Source: Streptomyces sp. SAI-127 (GTDB lineage Bacteria; Actinomycetota; Actinomycetes; Streptomycetales; Streptomycetaceae). Taken from it: DNA of 64,000 bases. This document shows, piece by piece, positions 36,407 through 44,840 of the stretch (its first letter is position 1; every line of letters starts with the position of its first letter). The notes beneath the pieces are model-generated. The model ran no database searches and was not told the DNA's origin. It was given only the letters and a program-made list of their open reading frames with translations. A program made the position numbers and the translations under genes. The DNA lies in NCBI RefSeq assembly GCF_029894425.1, contig NZ_JARXYJ010000001.1, positions 8,948,501 through 9,012,500 of the forward strand. The letters run 5' to 3'.

Positions 36407-37132
36407 ATGCGAGGCGGAGGCGCACGACGTGCCGTGGTGACGACGATGCTCCTGGGAGCGCTGCTGATCCCCCTGGGAGGGTGCGGCGGCCCGGGCCCGG
36501 CAGGCACCGGCAACACCCGCACCAAGGCGGCCGACAAGCCCGCGGACGGACCGACCCGCGTCCCCGGCGTCGGCGACCGCCTCCAGCGCCGCATCCCCGC
36601 CGCTTCCCGCCAGGTCGTCGCGGTCTACGGCGACGGCAAGGACTCCGCGGACGCCACCGTCGTGCTCTACACCAAGCGCGGTTCCGCCTGGGACCGTGTC
36701 CGCAGCTGGCCCGCGCACAACGGCAGGAAGGGCTGGACCACCGGCCACCACGAGGGCGACAAACGCAGCCCCGTCGGTGTGTTCACGCTCAGCGACGCGG
36801 GCGGTGTGCTTCCGGACCCCGGGGCCCGGCTGCCGTACACGAGGTCCGCCGCCATCGCGGCCCCACGCTGGTGGTCCAGGTCCTACTGGCACGACTTCGA
36901 CTACGTCATCGCCATCGATTACAACCGGATCGAGGGCACTCCGCCCAACAACCAGACCCGGCCCCAGGGTTACGCCAAGGGCGGCGGCATCTGGCTGCAC
37001 ATGGACCACGGCAGTGGTACGTCCGCCTGTGTCAGCGTGTCCAGGGCGGCGATGCGGTATCTGCTGCGCACGCTCGATCCGGACCGGCATCCCGTGGTGG
37101 TGATGGGGGACAGGGCGGACCTGCAGGCCTGA
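36407..37132 (+). CDS. YkuD-like L,D-transpeptidase family lipoprotein
   Basis: 241 residues. Lipoprotein signal ending in LIPLGGCGG (lipobox LGGC). The C-terminal domain has GGGIWLHMDHGSGTSACVSV and RYLLRTLDPDRHPVVVMGD, resembling the YkuD His/Ser/Cys active-site stretch where Cys is the nucleophile. The preceding SPVGVFTLSDAGG matches the conserved region that precedes the active site. Such proteins cross-link peptidoglycan 3-3 or are related to it. ATG 36407 has GGAG close in front. Divergent from the ABC exporter across 177 bp, where I see nothing distinct beyond a 6-bp AGCCGC/GCGGCT hairpin. Confidence 0.85.
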   Translation: MRGGGARRAVVTTMLLGALLIPLGGCGGPGPAGTGNTRTKAADKPADGPTRVPGVGDRLQRRIPAASRQVVAVYGDGKDSADATVVLYTKRGSAWDRVRSWPAHNGRKGWTTGHHEGDKRSPVGVFTLSDAGGVLPDPGARLPYTRSAAIAAPRWWSRSYWHDFDYVIAIDYNRIEGTPPNNQTRPQGYAKGGGIWLHMDHGSGTSACVSVSRAAMRYLLRTLDPDRHPVVVMGDRADLQA

Positions 37133-37188
37133 GGTCGCCGGGGGAGGCGGCATTGCGGGGGATGCCCGACTCGCCGTAGAACACGGCC

Positions 37189-38808
37189 ATGAAGAGACGG
37201 ATCGTCATGTCCATGCTCGCAGGGGCGACCCTCCTGGCGAGCACGCTGCTCGGGGCGACACCCGCCCAGCCCGCGGAGGATCCCTCCGCGGCGGCCCAAT
37301 CCGCCGACCTCCCCGCCGAGTTCGGCACCGACTGGCACGACCCCGTCACCGCGGCACCACCCGTCGCCAAACCCTCTGGCAAGTCCTGCCACGTCACGGT
37401 CGCCGAAGCGCAGTTCCGCGATTTCACCCCGTACACCGGCACCTACACACCGCCCGAGGGCTGCGGCGACCGCTGGAGCAAGGTGGTGCTGCGCATGGAC
37501 GGCAAGGTCAGGGGACGGCAGTTCGACCGGCTCGGGTATCTGCACATCGGCGGGGTCGAGGTGTTCCGTACGTCCACACCGCAGCCCTCGCCCGACGGTA
37601 TCCAGTGGTCCGTCGAGAAGGACGTCACGCGCTACAGCGACACCCTTCGTACCGGTCACGACGTCGAGATGCTCATCGGAAACGTCGTCGACGACACGTA
37701 CACCGGGATCATCGACGTGAAGGTCACGCTCACGTTCTACGAGGGGCGACAGGCCCCGGCGCCGGACCGTGTGCTGACGCTCGACGACAACACCGTCACC
37801 ACCCCGCGCAACAGCGAGCGCATCCTCGCCGAGGTGTACGCCACCGGTTCGGGCGGCGGCTGCGAGGAGTACTGGTACCTGACGGTGCCGTCCGCAGCGC
37901 CGTACTCCTGCCAGGCCGACGACGGCCCCTACCGTGAGGTGCAGATCAAGGTCGACGGCCGACTCGCGGGGATCGCCGCTCCGTTCCCGACCGTATGGAC
38001 GGGTGGCTGGTCCAATCCCTTTCTCTGGTACGTCGTCCCGGGCCCCCGCGCCTTCGACATCAAGCCGATCGAATACGACCTGACCCCCTTCGCCGGGATC
38101 CTCAACGACGGGCGCCCGCACCGCGTGGAGGTCGCGGTCGTCGGCGTCCCCGAGGGGCAGCCGGGCTGGAGCGCCCCCGTGAACGTCCTCGTCTGGCAGG
38201 ACGCCAAGAGCGCGCACGTCACCGGGAAGCTCACCACGCACCAGAACGGCGACCTCGCCAACTCCTCGACGTACACACCGGGTTCGGAACACCGCGTGGA
38301 CACCGAGGGTGACCACCGGCTCACCGTCGCCGGATATGTCGACACCTCGCACGGCCGCGTCATGACCACCGTCCGCCGCTCGCTGGCGAACACGTCCACC
38401 CACCGCTGGGGCGACGGCGAGAACCCCGACGCGCTCAAGGCGACCTGGAGGGACGACGAGTCGGTCACCGTCGACGGTCGCGGACCGGCCCGCACCACCC
38501 GCGCCCACCGCACGTACACGATGGACGGCACCACCACCATCGGCGCGGGTGACCGGCTGCGCACCGTGCTGACCCTCGGTGACCGTGCCGAGGTCACGGT
38601 GACCCGAGCGGGCCACCCCACGGCGTGGTCTCGGCTCGACGACACCTACGCGGGCGACGCCACGTACACGATCAACGTCCCGCGCGACCAGCGGCACGCG
38701 GTCGGCACGACGAGCGAGCAGTACCGGATCAGCGGTTCGGCCGGCTGCTACGACCGTTCTCTCACCACCGTCCAGGGGGTGCTGACCGGCGAACGCAGCG
38801 GCTGCTGA
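37189..38808 (+). CDS. Secreted peptide-N4-asparagine amidase (PNGase A-like)
   Basis: 539 residues with a Sec signal (about 1-30: MLAGATLLASTLLGATPAQP). The N-terminal half has VVLRMDGKVRGRQFDRLGYL, HIGGVEVFRTSTPQP, SVEKDVTRYSDTLRTGHDVE and LIGNVVDDTYTGIIDVKVTL, typical of PNGase A (PF12222), which removes N-glycans from glycopeptides. The C-terminal part has beta-strands and two cysteine-bounded segments. PNGase A was first known from plants and fungi, so Streptomyces members presumably act on eukaryotic glycoproteins in soil. Stands alone. Confidence 0.9.
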   Translation: MKRRIVMSMLAGATLLASTLLGATPAQPAEDPSAAAQSADLPAEFGTDWHDPVTAAPPVAKPSGKSCHVTVAEAQFRDFTPYTGTYTPPEGCGDRWSKVVLRMDGKVRGRQFDRLGYLHIGGVEVFRTSTPQPSPDGIQWSVEKDVTRYSDTLRTGHDVEMLIGNVVDDTYTGIIDVKVTLTFYEGRQAPAPDRVLTLDDNTVTTPRNSERILAEVYATGSGGGCEEYWYLTVPSAAPYSCQADDGPYREVQIKVDGRLAGIAAPFPTVWTGGWSNPFLWYVVPGPRAFDIKPIEYDLTPFAGILNDGRPHRVEVAVVGVPEGQPGWSAPVNVLVWQDAKSAHVTGKLTTHQNGDLANSSTYTPGSEHRVDTEGDHRLTVAGYVDTSHGRVMTTVRRSLANTSTHRWGDGENPDALKATWRDDESVTVDGRGPARTTRAHRTYTMDGTTTIGAGDRLRTVLTLGDRAEVTVTRAGHPTAWSRLDDTYAGDATYTINVPRDQRHAVGTTSEQYRISGSAGCYDRSLTTVQGVLTGERSGC

Positions 38809-38904
38809 GGCGAGTTGTGTGCGATGCGTCACAGGCGGCGTGATTTACGCGGCTGAAACGCGACGGTCTTGCGCGCGATCAACGGCCCCTCCAGAGTGAT
38901 CGCC

Positions 38905-38950
38905 ACGGAAGCCGCTTTCCGTATCGCAGAAGTATCCCCCATGCTTCTGC
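38905..38950. promoter_or_regulatory. Two short inverted repeats upstream of dctA
   Basis: ACGGAA/TTCCGT (38905-38922, 6-bp spacer) and GCAGAAG/CTTCTGC (38926-38950, 11-bp spacer) lie 28-73 bp before the dctA start. They could be regulator sites or 5'-leader hairpins. Confidence 0.4.
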
Positions 38951-38977
38951 GCGTCCCCCGTCGCTCAAGGAGTGCCC

Positions 38978-40333
38978 GTGCCGCCGTCCGTCCCGTCCCC
39001 ACGACGCGTCGCACGCATACTGCGTACCTCTCTCTTCGCGCAGGTCGCCTGCGCGCTCGTGCTCGGCGTCCTCGTCGGAAAGCTGTGGCCCGGCTTCGCC
39101 TCGGACCTGCAGCCGCTCGGCGACGGTTTCACCCGGCTCATCAAGACGATCATCTCGCCCCTCGTGTTCTGCGTGGTCGTCGTCGGCATCGCCAAGGCCG
39201 GTGACCTGAAGGCGTTCGGCCGGATCGGGCTCAAGGCGCTGATCTGGTTCGAGGTCGCCAGCACCCTCGCGCTGATCATCGGTCTGGTCGCCGCCAACGT
39301 GATCCAGCCCGGCTCGGGGATGCACGTCGACCCGGCCACGCTCAACACCGCCGCCGTCGACGCCAAGACGGGCGGCGGGCACCTTCCCTCGACGACCGAG
39401 TTCATCGTCAACGCGCTGCCCACCAGTTTCATCGGCGCCTTCGCCGAGAACTCCCTGCTCCAAGTGCTCATCCTGGCCTGTCTGGTCGGCGCCGCGCTGC
39501 TGCACCTCGGCCACACCAAGGTCCCGCAGGTGCTGCCCGCCATCGAGCAGGCCCAGGAGATCATCTTCGCGGTCGTGGGCTTCGTGATGCGCCTCGCGCC
39601 GATCGCGGTGTTCGGCGCGATGGCCGTCCTGATCGGCCAGTACGGCCTCGGCGTCATCGAGACCTACGCCAAGCTGATCGTCCTGTGCTACGCGGCCGCC
39701 GCGCTGTTCATCGTGCTGCTCGCCGTCGCGCTCAAGGCGGTCACCGGGCTCAGCCTCTGGAAGTTCCTGCGCTACATCCGTGAGGAGATGCTCCTCGCGC
39801 TCGGCACCGCGTCCACCGAGTCCGTCATGCCGCGCGTGATGCAGAAGCTGCGCAAGGCCGGCGCCCGCGACGACGCGGTGGGCCTGGTGCTGCCCACCGG
39901 CTACTCCTTCAACCTCGACGGCGCCTCGCTCTACCTCTCCATCGGCACGCTGTTCATCGCCCAGGCGGTGGGCGTCGACCTCAGCCTGAGCCAGCAGATC
40001 ACCGTGGTCCTGGTGCTCATGCTGACCAGCAAGGGCATGGCGGGCATCCCGGGCTCGGCCTTCCTCGCCCTGTCCGCCACGGCGTCCTCGCTGGGTGCCA
40101 TCCCCGCCGGGGCCGTCGCCCTGCTCCTCGGCGTGGACCGCATCATGGACTCGATGCGCGTCGTGACGAACCTGCTCGGCAACTGCGTCGCCGTCTTCGC
40201 GGTCTCCCGCTGGGAGGGAGCGCTGGACATCGAACGGGCGAAGAAGGTGCTGGGCGGCGAGACCGTGCCCACCGTTGCGGAAGAACCGATGCCGGTCGAG
40301 CCCGCCAAGGAGCCTGCCTCCGAGGTCGGTTGA
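38978..40333 (+). CDS. dctA: C4-dicarboxylate/H+ symporter, DAACS family
   Basis: 451 residues, eight or more membrane helices plus two re-entrant loops. DctA-type motifs: LGDGFTRLIKTIISPLVFC, GSGMHVDPATLNTA, FLRYIREEMLLALGTASTES, LPTGYSFNLDGASLYLS and the serine-rich loop, and MTS-like LTSKGMAGIPGSAFLAL. It imports succinate, fumarate and malate. The GTG at 38978 is selected because AAGGAG lies 5 bases before it; a GTG at 38972 overlaps that ribosome site. Followed by a perfect 20-bp terminator hairpin. Confidence 0.95.
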   Translation: MPPSVPSPRRVARILRTSLFAQVACALVLGVLVGKLWPGFASDLQPLGDGFTRLIKTIISPLVFCVVVVGIAKAGDLKAFGRIGLKALIWFEVASTLALIIGLVAANVIQPGSGMHVDPATLNTAAVDAKTGGGHLPSTTEFIVNALPTSFIGAFAENSLLQVLILACLVGAALLHLGHTKVPQVLPAIEQAQEIIFAVVGFVMRLAPIAVFGAMAVLIGQYGLGVIETYAKLIVLCYAAAALFIVLLAVALKAVTGLSLWKFLRYIREEMLLALGTASTESVMPRVMQKLRKAGARDDAVGLVLPTGYSFNLDGASLYLSIGTLFIAQAVGVDLSLSQQITVVLVLMLTSKGMAGIPGSAFLALSATASSLGAIPAGAVALLLGVDRIMDSMRVVTNLLGNCVAVFAVSRWEGALDIERAKKVLGGETVPTVAEEPMPVEPAKEPASEVG

Positions 40334-40346
40334 CACGCCCGCGGAC

Positions 40347-40394
40347 CAGGCCGCGGCCACCGCTCCCGTCGTACGGAGCGGTGGCCGCGGCCTG
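40347..40394. terminator. Perfect 20-bp bidirectional terminator
   Basis: Arms CAGGCCGCGGCCACCGCTCC (40347-40366) and its exact complement (40375-40394) with an 8-nt loop. It sits 13 bp after dctA and 4 bp before the stop of the convergent MarR gene, so it can end both transcripts. Confidence 0.92.
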
Positions 40395-40398
40395 TTCG

Positions 40399-40836
40399 TC
40401 AGTGCTGCCCGTCCATCAGCGTGTCCAGCAATCCGCCGAGTACGTCCCGCTGCTCATCCGTCAGCGGTGCGAGGATCTCCTCCGCGGCGGCCCGGCGCAC
40501 ATCCCTCAAGCCCTGAAGGGTTTTGAGACCGTCCTCGGTCAGTTCTATGCGGATCACCCGGCGATTGGCCGGATCGGGCACCCGGCGCACCTTGCCGCTC
40601 GCTTCCAGCCCGTCGACGAGCGTGGTCACCGCACGCGGAACCACCTCCAGCCGCTCCGCGAGATCGGCCATGCGGGGTGGCGTCTCCCAGTGCGCGAGGG
40701 TGCGCAGCAACCGGGACTGGGCCGGAGTCACGCCGAGACCGCGCTCATGAAGCTGGCGCTTCTGGATGCGGTGCACCCGGCGCGTGAGCCTGAGCAACTG
40801 CTCGGCGAGCAGGCTGTCGGAATCGGACGTGTTCAT
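40399..40836 (-). CDS. MarR family transcriptional regulator
   Basis: 145 residues, one winged helix: LRTLAHWETPPRMADLAERL, VVPRAVTTLVDGLEASGKVR and the wing RVPDPANRRVIRIELTEDGL. It is divergent from the ABC exporter gene with a palindrome in between, so it probably represses that exporter and itself, and releases on binding an exported drug or metabolite. Confidence 0.95.
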   Translation of the reverse strand: MNTSDSDSLLAEQLLRLTRRVHRIQKRQLHERGLGVTPAQSRLLRTLAHWETPPRMADLAERLEVVPRAVTTLVDGLEASGKVRRVPDPANRRVIRIELTEDGLKTLQGLRDVRRAAAEEILAPLTDEQRDVLGGLLDTLMDGQH

Positions 40837-40860
40837 GCGGGAACAATATCAGGACCTAAT

Positions 40861-40885
40861 TCATTGTGAGCATAGGTAACAATGA
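40861..40885. promoter_or_regulatory. MarR-type operator
   Basis: Inverted repeat TCATTGT (40861-40867) / ACAATGA (40879-40885) with an 11-bp spacer, nested with ACCTA/TAGGT (40854-40858, 40873-40877). It lies in the AT-rich divergent spacer between the MarR and exporter genes. Confidence 0.65.
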
Positions 40886-40930
40886 GCTAGGCTCCGCTGG
40901 TCCTCATCGCCTCACCCTCCGTAGGAGACC

Positions 40931-42766
40931 ATGCCCCGCGATCACATCGACTGGACCCCCACCCCGGGCACCTCGACCGACCAACCCCGTCAGGTGCGCC
41001 GCATCCTCCGGCTCTTCAAGCCCTACCGCGCCAAGCTCGCCGTGGTCGGCCTGCTGGTCGGCGCCTCCTCCCTCGTCACCGTGGCCACCCCGTTCCTGCT
41101 GAAGGAAACGCTGGACGTGGCCATCCCCGAGGGCCGCACCGGACTGCTCAGCCTGCTCGCGCTGGGCATGATCCTCAGTGCCGTCCTCACCGGCATCTTC
41201 GGCGTCCTGCAGACCCTGATCTCCACGACGGTCGGCCAGCGCGTCATGCACGACCTGCGCACCGCGGTCTACGGCCGCCTGCAGCGCATGTCGCTCGCGT
41301 TCTTCACCCGCACCCGCACCGGCGAGGTGCAGTCGCGCATCGCCAACGACATCGGCGGCATGCAGGCCACGGTCACCTCGACCGCCACGTCCCTGGTCTC
41401 CAACCTGACCAGCGTCATCGCCACGATCGTCGCGATGATCGCCCTCGACTGGCGCCTGACCGTCGTCTCGCTGCTGCTGCTCCCGGTGTTCGTGTGGATC
41501 AGCCGCCGGGTCGGCAAGGAACGCAAGAAGATCGTCACTCAGCGCCAGAAGCAGATGGCCGCGATGGCCGCGACCGTCACCGAGTCGCTCTCCGTCAGCG
41601 GCATCCTGCTCGGCCGCACCATGGGCCGCTCCGACTCGCTCACCCGGTCCTTCGCCGACGAGTCCGAGGGGCTGGTCGACCTCGAAGTGCGGTCGAACAT
41701 GGCCGGCCGCTGGCGCATGGCCGTCATCGGGATCGTCATGTCCGCGATGCCCGCCATCATCTACTGGACCGCGGGCTTCGCCCTCCAGACCGGCGGCCCG
41801 GACATCTCCATCGGCACCATCGTCGCCTTCGTCTCGCTCCAGCAGGGCCTGTTCCGTCCGGCCGTGAGCCTCCTGTCGACCGGCGTCCAGATCCAGACCT
41901 CGCTCGCGCTCTTCCAGCGCATCTTCGAGTACCTCGACCTGCCGATCGACATCACCGAGCGGGAGGACCCGGTCCACCTCGACCGCGTCAAGGGCGAGGT
42001 CCGCCTGGAGGACGTGGAGTTCCGATACGACGACGATGACAAGCGCGGTCCCATACTCGGCGGCATCGACATCGACGTCCCCGCGGGCAGCAGTCTCGCG
42101 GTCGTCGGCCCGACCGGCGCCGGCAAGTCCACGCTCGGCTATCTCGTCCCGCGGCTCTACGACGTGACGGGCGGCCGGGTCACCCTCGACGGGGTCGACG
42201 TCCGCGACCTCGACTTCGACACCCTGGCGCGCGCCATCGGGGTCGTCTCCCAGGAGACGTACCTCTTCCACGCCACGGTCGCCGACAACCTCCGGTTCGC
42301 CAAACCGGACGCGACCGACGAGGAGATCGAGCAGGCGGCGCGGGCGGCCCAGATCCACGAGCACATCGCCTCGCTGCCGGACGGGTACGACACGGTGGTC
42401 GGCGAGCGCGGCCACCGGTTCTCCGGTGGTGAGAAGCAGCGCCTGGCGATCGCCCGGACCATTCTGCGAGACCCGCCCGTGCTCATCCTGGACGAGGCGA
42501 CCAGCGCGCTGGACACCCGGACCGAGCATGCCGTGCAGGAGGCCATCGACGCGCTCTCGGCCAACCGCACCACCCTCACCATCGCGCACCGCCTGTCCAC
42601 CATCCGCGACGCCGACCAGATCGTGGTCCTCGACTCCGGCCGGGTGGCCGAACGCGGTACGCACGAGGAACTGCTGGAACAGGACGGACGGTACGCGGAG
42701 CTCGTACGCCGGGACGCCCGACTGGACCCTGCACACGGGGACGCACAGCTGGAACCGACCAGCTGA
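40931..42766 (+). CDS. ABC exporter (fused permease/ATPase)
   Basis: 611 residues: six membrane helices (about 35-330) and an intact ATPase domain with Walker A GPTGAGKSTLGYLVPR, Q-loop SQETYLF, signature FSGGEKQRLAIARTIL, Walker B VLILDEATSALD and H-loop IAHRLST. The homodimeric MsbA/LmrA-like layout suggests lipid or drug export. RBS AGGAGA 4 bases before the ATG. Divergent MarR regulator with a palindrome between suggests drug-inducible expression. Followed by the MltG-like gene after 62 bp. Confidence 0.96.
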   Translation: MPRDHIDWTPTPGTSTDQPRQVRRILRLFKPYRAKLAVVGLLVGASSLVTVATPFLLKETLDVAIPEGRTGLLSLLALGMILSAVLTGIFGVLQTLISTTVGQRVMHDLRTAVYGRLQRMSLAFFTRTRTGEVQSRIANDIGGMQATVTSTATSLVSNLTSVIATIVAMIALDWRLTVVSLLLLPVFVWISRRVGKERKKIVTQRQKQMAAMAATVTESLSVSGILLGRTMGRSDSLTRSFADESEGLVDLEVRSNMAGRWRMAVIGIVMSAMPAIIYWTAGFALQTGGPDISIGTIVAFVSLQQGLFRPAVSLLSTGVQIQTSLALFQRIFEYLDLPIDITEREDPVHLDRVKGEVRLEDVEFRYDDDDKRGPILGGIDIDVPAGSSLAVVGPTGAGKSTLGYLVPRLYDVTGGRVTLDGVDVRDLDFDTLARAIGVVSQETYLFHATVADNLRFAKPDATDEEIEQAARAAQIHEHIASLPDGYDTVVGERGHRFSGGEKQRLAIARTILRDPPVLILDEATSALDTRTEHAVQEAIDALSANRTTLTIAHRLSTIRDADQIVVLDSGRVAERGTHEELLEQDGRYAELVRRDARLDPAHGDAQLEPTS

Positions 42767-42828
42767 ACCGAACCCGACAAGCCGAAGATATGCCTGGTTT
42801 ATGACGATATGCGGGTTACCGTGCCCGC

Positions 42829-43677
42829 ATGCACAAGAACACTCCGCCACGGAGCACGATTCGACTGACGCGCCGGGGCCGATTCGTCCTCATCGCGACC
42901 GGGGCCGTCGTGGCAGGCACCGCCGTGGCGGTACCGCTGCTGAGCCTGGAGAGCGAGGGGGAGAGGAAGCCCGCCACGCTGGTGATCCCGGAGGGCTGGC
43001 GGGCCGGACAGATCTACGACGCCGTGGACAAGGCCCTCGCCCAGCCCCCGGGCACCGCCAAGAAGTCCGTGGCCAAGGTGCACCTCAAGCTGCCCAACGA
43101 AGCGGAGGGCAACCCGGAGGGTTACCTCTTCCCGGCGACGTATCCGCTGGAGCGCAACGGGAGGAAGACGACGCCCGAGGGGCTGCTCTCGTTCATGGTC
43201 GACACCGCGAACCGGAAGTTCAAGGGCGCCCCCGTCGCGGCCGGCGCCCAGCGCAACGCGATGAACGTCTACCAGGCCGTCACCATCGCGAGCATCATCC
43301 AGGCGGAGGCCGCGACCAGGGCCGACATGGGGAAGGTGGCCAGGGTCATCTTCAACCGCCTGGAGCGCGGGATGCCGTTGCAGATGGACTCCACCATCAA
43401 TTACGCGCTGAACCGCTCCACGCTGAGAACGACCAGCGCCGACCTCAAGATCGAAAGCCCCTACAACTCGTACCAGCGCATGGGTCTGCCGCCGACCCCG
43501 ATCGACAACCCGGGCGAGGACGCGATGCGCGCGGCGATCAGCCCGCCCCCGGGGGACTGGCTGTACTTCGTGACGGTCAAGCCGGGGGACACCCGCTTCA
43601 CGAACAGCTTCGAGGAACACCGGCGCAACGTGGCCGAGTTCAACAACAACCAGAAGAAGTCGGCCAAGGCGGGGTGA
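42829..43677 (+). CDS. MltG-like endolytic transglycosylase (YceG family)
   Basis: 282 residues with one N-terminal membrane helix (FVLIATGAVVAGTAVAVPLL). LysM-like IPEGWRAGQIYDAVDKAL then GYLFPATYPL, ASIIQAEAATRADMGKVARV (catalytic Glu in the position of the MltG KE motif) and FNRLERGMPLQMDSTINYAL with NPGEDAMRAAISPPPGDWLY. It should cut nascent glycan strands and end chain growth. It is shorter than the principal Streptomyces MltG (which has a long cytoplasmic tail), so it may be a second copy. No ribosome site; TACCGT lies 7 bases before the ATG, suggesting a leaderless mRNA. Confidence 0.88.
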   Translation: MHKNTPPRSTIRLTRRGRFVLIATGAVVAGTAVAVPLLSLESEGERKPATLVIPEGWRAGQIYDAVDKALAQPPGTAKKSVAKVHLKLPNEAEGNPEGYLFPATYPLERNGRKTTPEGLLSFMVDTANRKFKGAPVAAGAQRNAMNVYQAVTIASIIQAEAATRADMGKVARVIFNRLERGMPLQMDSTINYALNRSTLRTTSADLKIESPYNSYQRMGLPPTPIDNPGEDAMRAAISPPPGDWLYFVTVKPGDTRFTNSFEEHRRNVAEFNNNQKKSAKAG

Positions 43678-43690
43678 CGGTGACGGAGCG

Positions 43691-44767
43691 TCAGGCAGCG
43701 ACCGGTTCCGTCGTCAGCAGCCGCCTGATGTCGCGCACGGCCGCACGGCCCGCGCGGTTGGCGCCGATGGTGCTCGCCGACGGGCCGTAGCCGACGAGAT
43801 GGACCCGCGGGTCGGCGACCGCGCGCGTGCCCTCGACCCGGATCCCGCCACCCGGCTCGCGCAGCTTCAGCGGAGCAAGGTGATCGATGGCGGCCCGGAA
43901 CCCGGTCGCCCAGAGGATCACATCGGCCTCCAGATGCCGCCCGTCGTTCCACTCCACACCCTCGGGAGTGATCCGGTCGAACATCGGCTGCCGGTCCAGG
44001 ACCCCGTCCGTGATCGCCTGCCGGACCGCGTCGTTGAGCGGAAGCCCGGTCACCGACACCACGCTCTTCGGCGGCAGCCCCTGCCGTACCCGCTCCTCGA
44101 CGAGCGCCACGGCCTCCCGGCCGACGTCCTCGCTGAAGGGGCCCTCGCGGAAGACGGGCTCACGCCTGGTCACCCACGTGGTGGCGGCCGCATACGGGGC
44201 GAGCTCCATGAGGTGCTGGGTGCCGGACGCGCCCCCGCCCACCACGACCACCCGCAGCCCGGCGAACGCCTCGGGCCCCGGGTACTGCGCGGTGTGCAAC
44301 TGCCGCCCCCGGAAGGTCTCCTGGCCGGGATAGCGCGGCCAGAACGGCCGGTCCCAGGTGCCGGTGGCGTTGATCAGCGCCCGTGTCGACCAGGTCCCGT
44401 CCGAGGTCTCGACGAGCAGCCGCCCGTCGTCGCCCTCGCGTACGGCACGGACGTCGACGGGCCGCCGTACCCGAAGGTCGAAACTGCGCTCGTACGCCGT
44501 GAAGTACTCGGCGATCACCTCCGCCGACGGCCGTTCCGGATCGGCGTCGGTGAGTTCCATCCCCGGCAGCGCGTGCATGCCGTGGACCTTGCCGTACGTC
44601 AGCGAGGGCCACCGGAACTGCCAGGCGCCGCCGGGGGCGGGGGAGTGGTCCAGCACCACGAAGTCGCCTTCCGGCTCGAAACCGGTCCGGCGCAGGTGAT
44701 AGGCGCTGGACAGACCGGCCTGACCAGCGCCTATGACGACTACCTCGACCTCGCGGAAGTTGTTCAC
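43691..44767 (-). CDS. Flavin-containing monooxygenase-like NAD(P)/FAD oxidoreductase
   Basis: 358 residues with two dinucleotide folds: VVVIGAGQAGLSSAYHLRRT for FAD and LRVVVVGGGASGTQHLMELA for NADPH, plus ILWATGFRAAIDHLAPLKL near the end. The FMO fingerprint is only partly present. It follows the ssuA-type gene by 73 bp on the same strand and may be the oxidative step for the imported sulfur compound in place of SsuD. Other possible roles are Baeyer-Villiger or thioether oxidation. Confidence 0.86.
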   Translation of the reverse strand: MNNFREVEVVVIGAGQAGLSSAYHLRRTGFEPEGDFVVLDHSPAPGGAWQFRWPSLTYGKVHGMHALPGMELTDADPERPSAEVIAEYFTAYERSFDLRVRRPVDVRAVREGDDGRLLVETSDGTWSTRALINATGTWDRPFWPRYPGQETFRGRQLHTAQYPGPEAFAGLRVVVVGGGASGTQHLMELAPYAAATTWVTRREPVFREGPFSEDVGREAVALVEERVRQGLPPKSVVSVTGLPLNDAVRQAITDGVLDRQPMFDRITPEGVEWNDGRHLEADVILWATGFRAAIDHLAPLKLREPGGGIRVEGTRAVADPRVHLVGYGPSASTIGANRAGRAAVRDIRRLLTTEPVAA

Positions 44768-44840
44768 CTTTCTACCAACGGTGCGGAGGCCCTGGATCTT
44801 CCCGCGCGCCCGCAGGGGCCGGTGACGTCGTCAGACCGTG

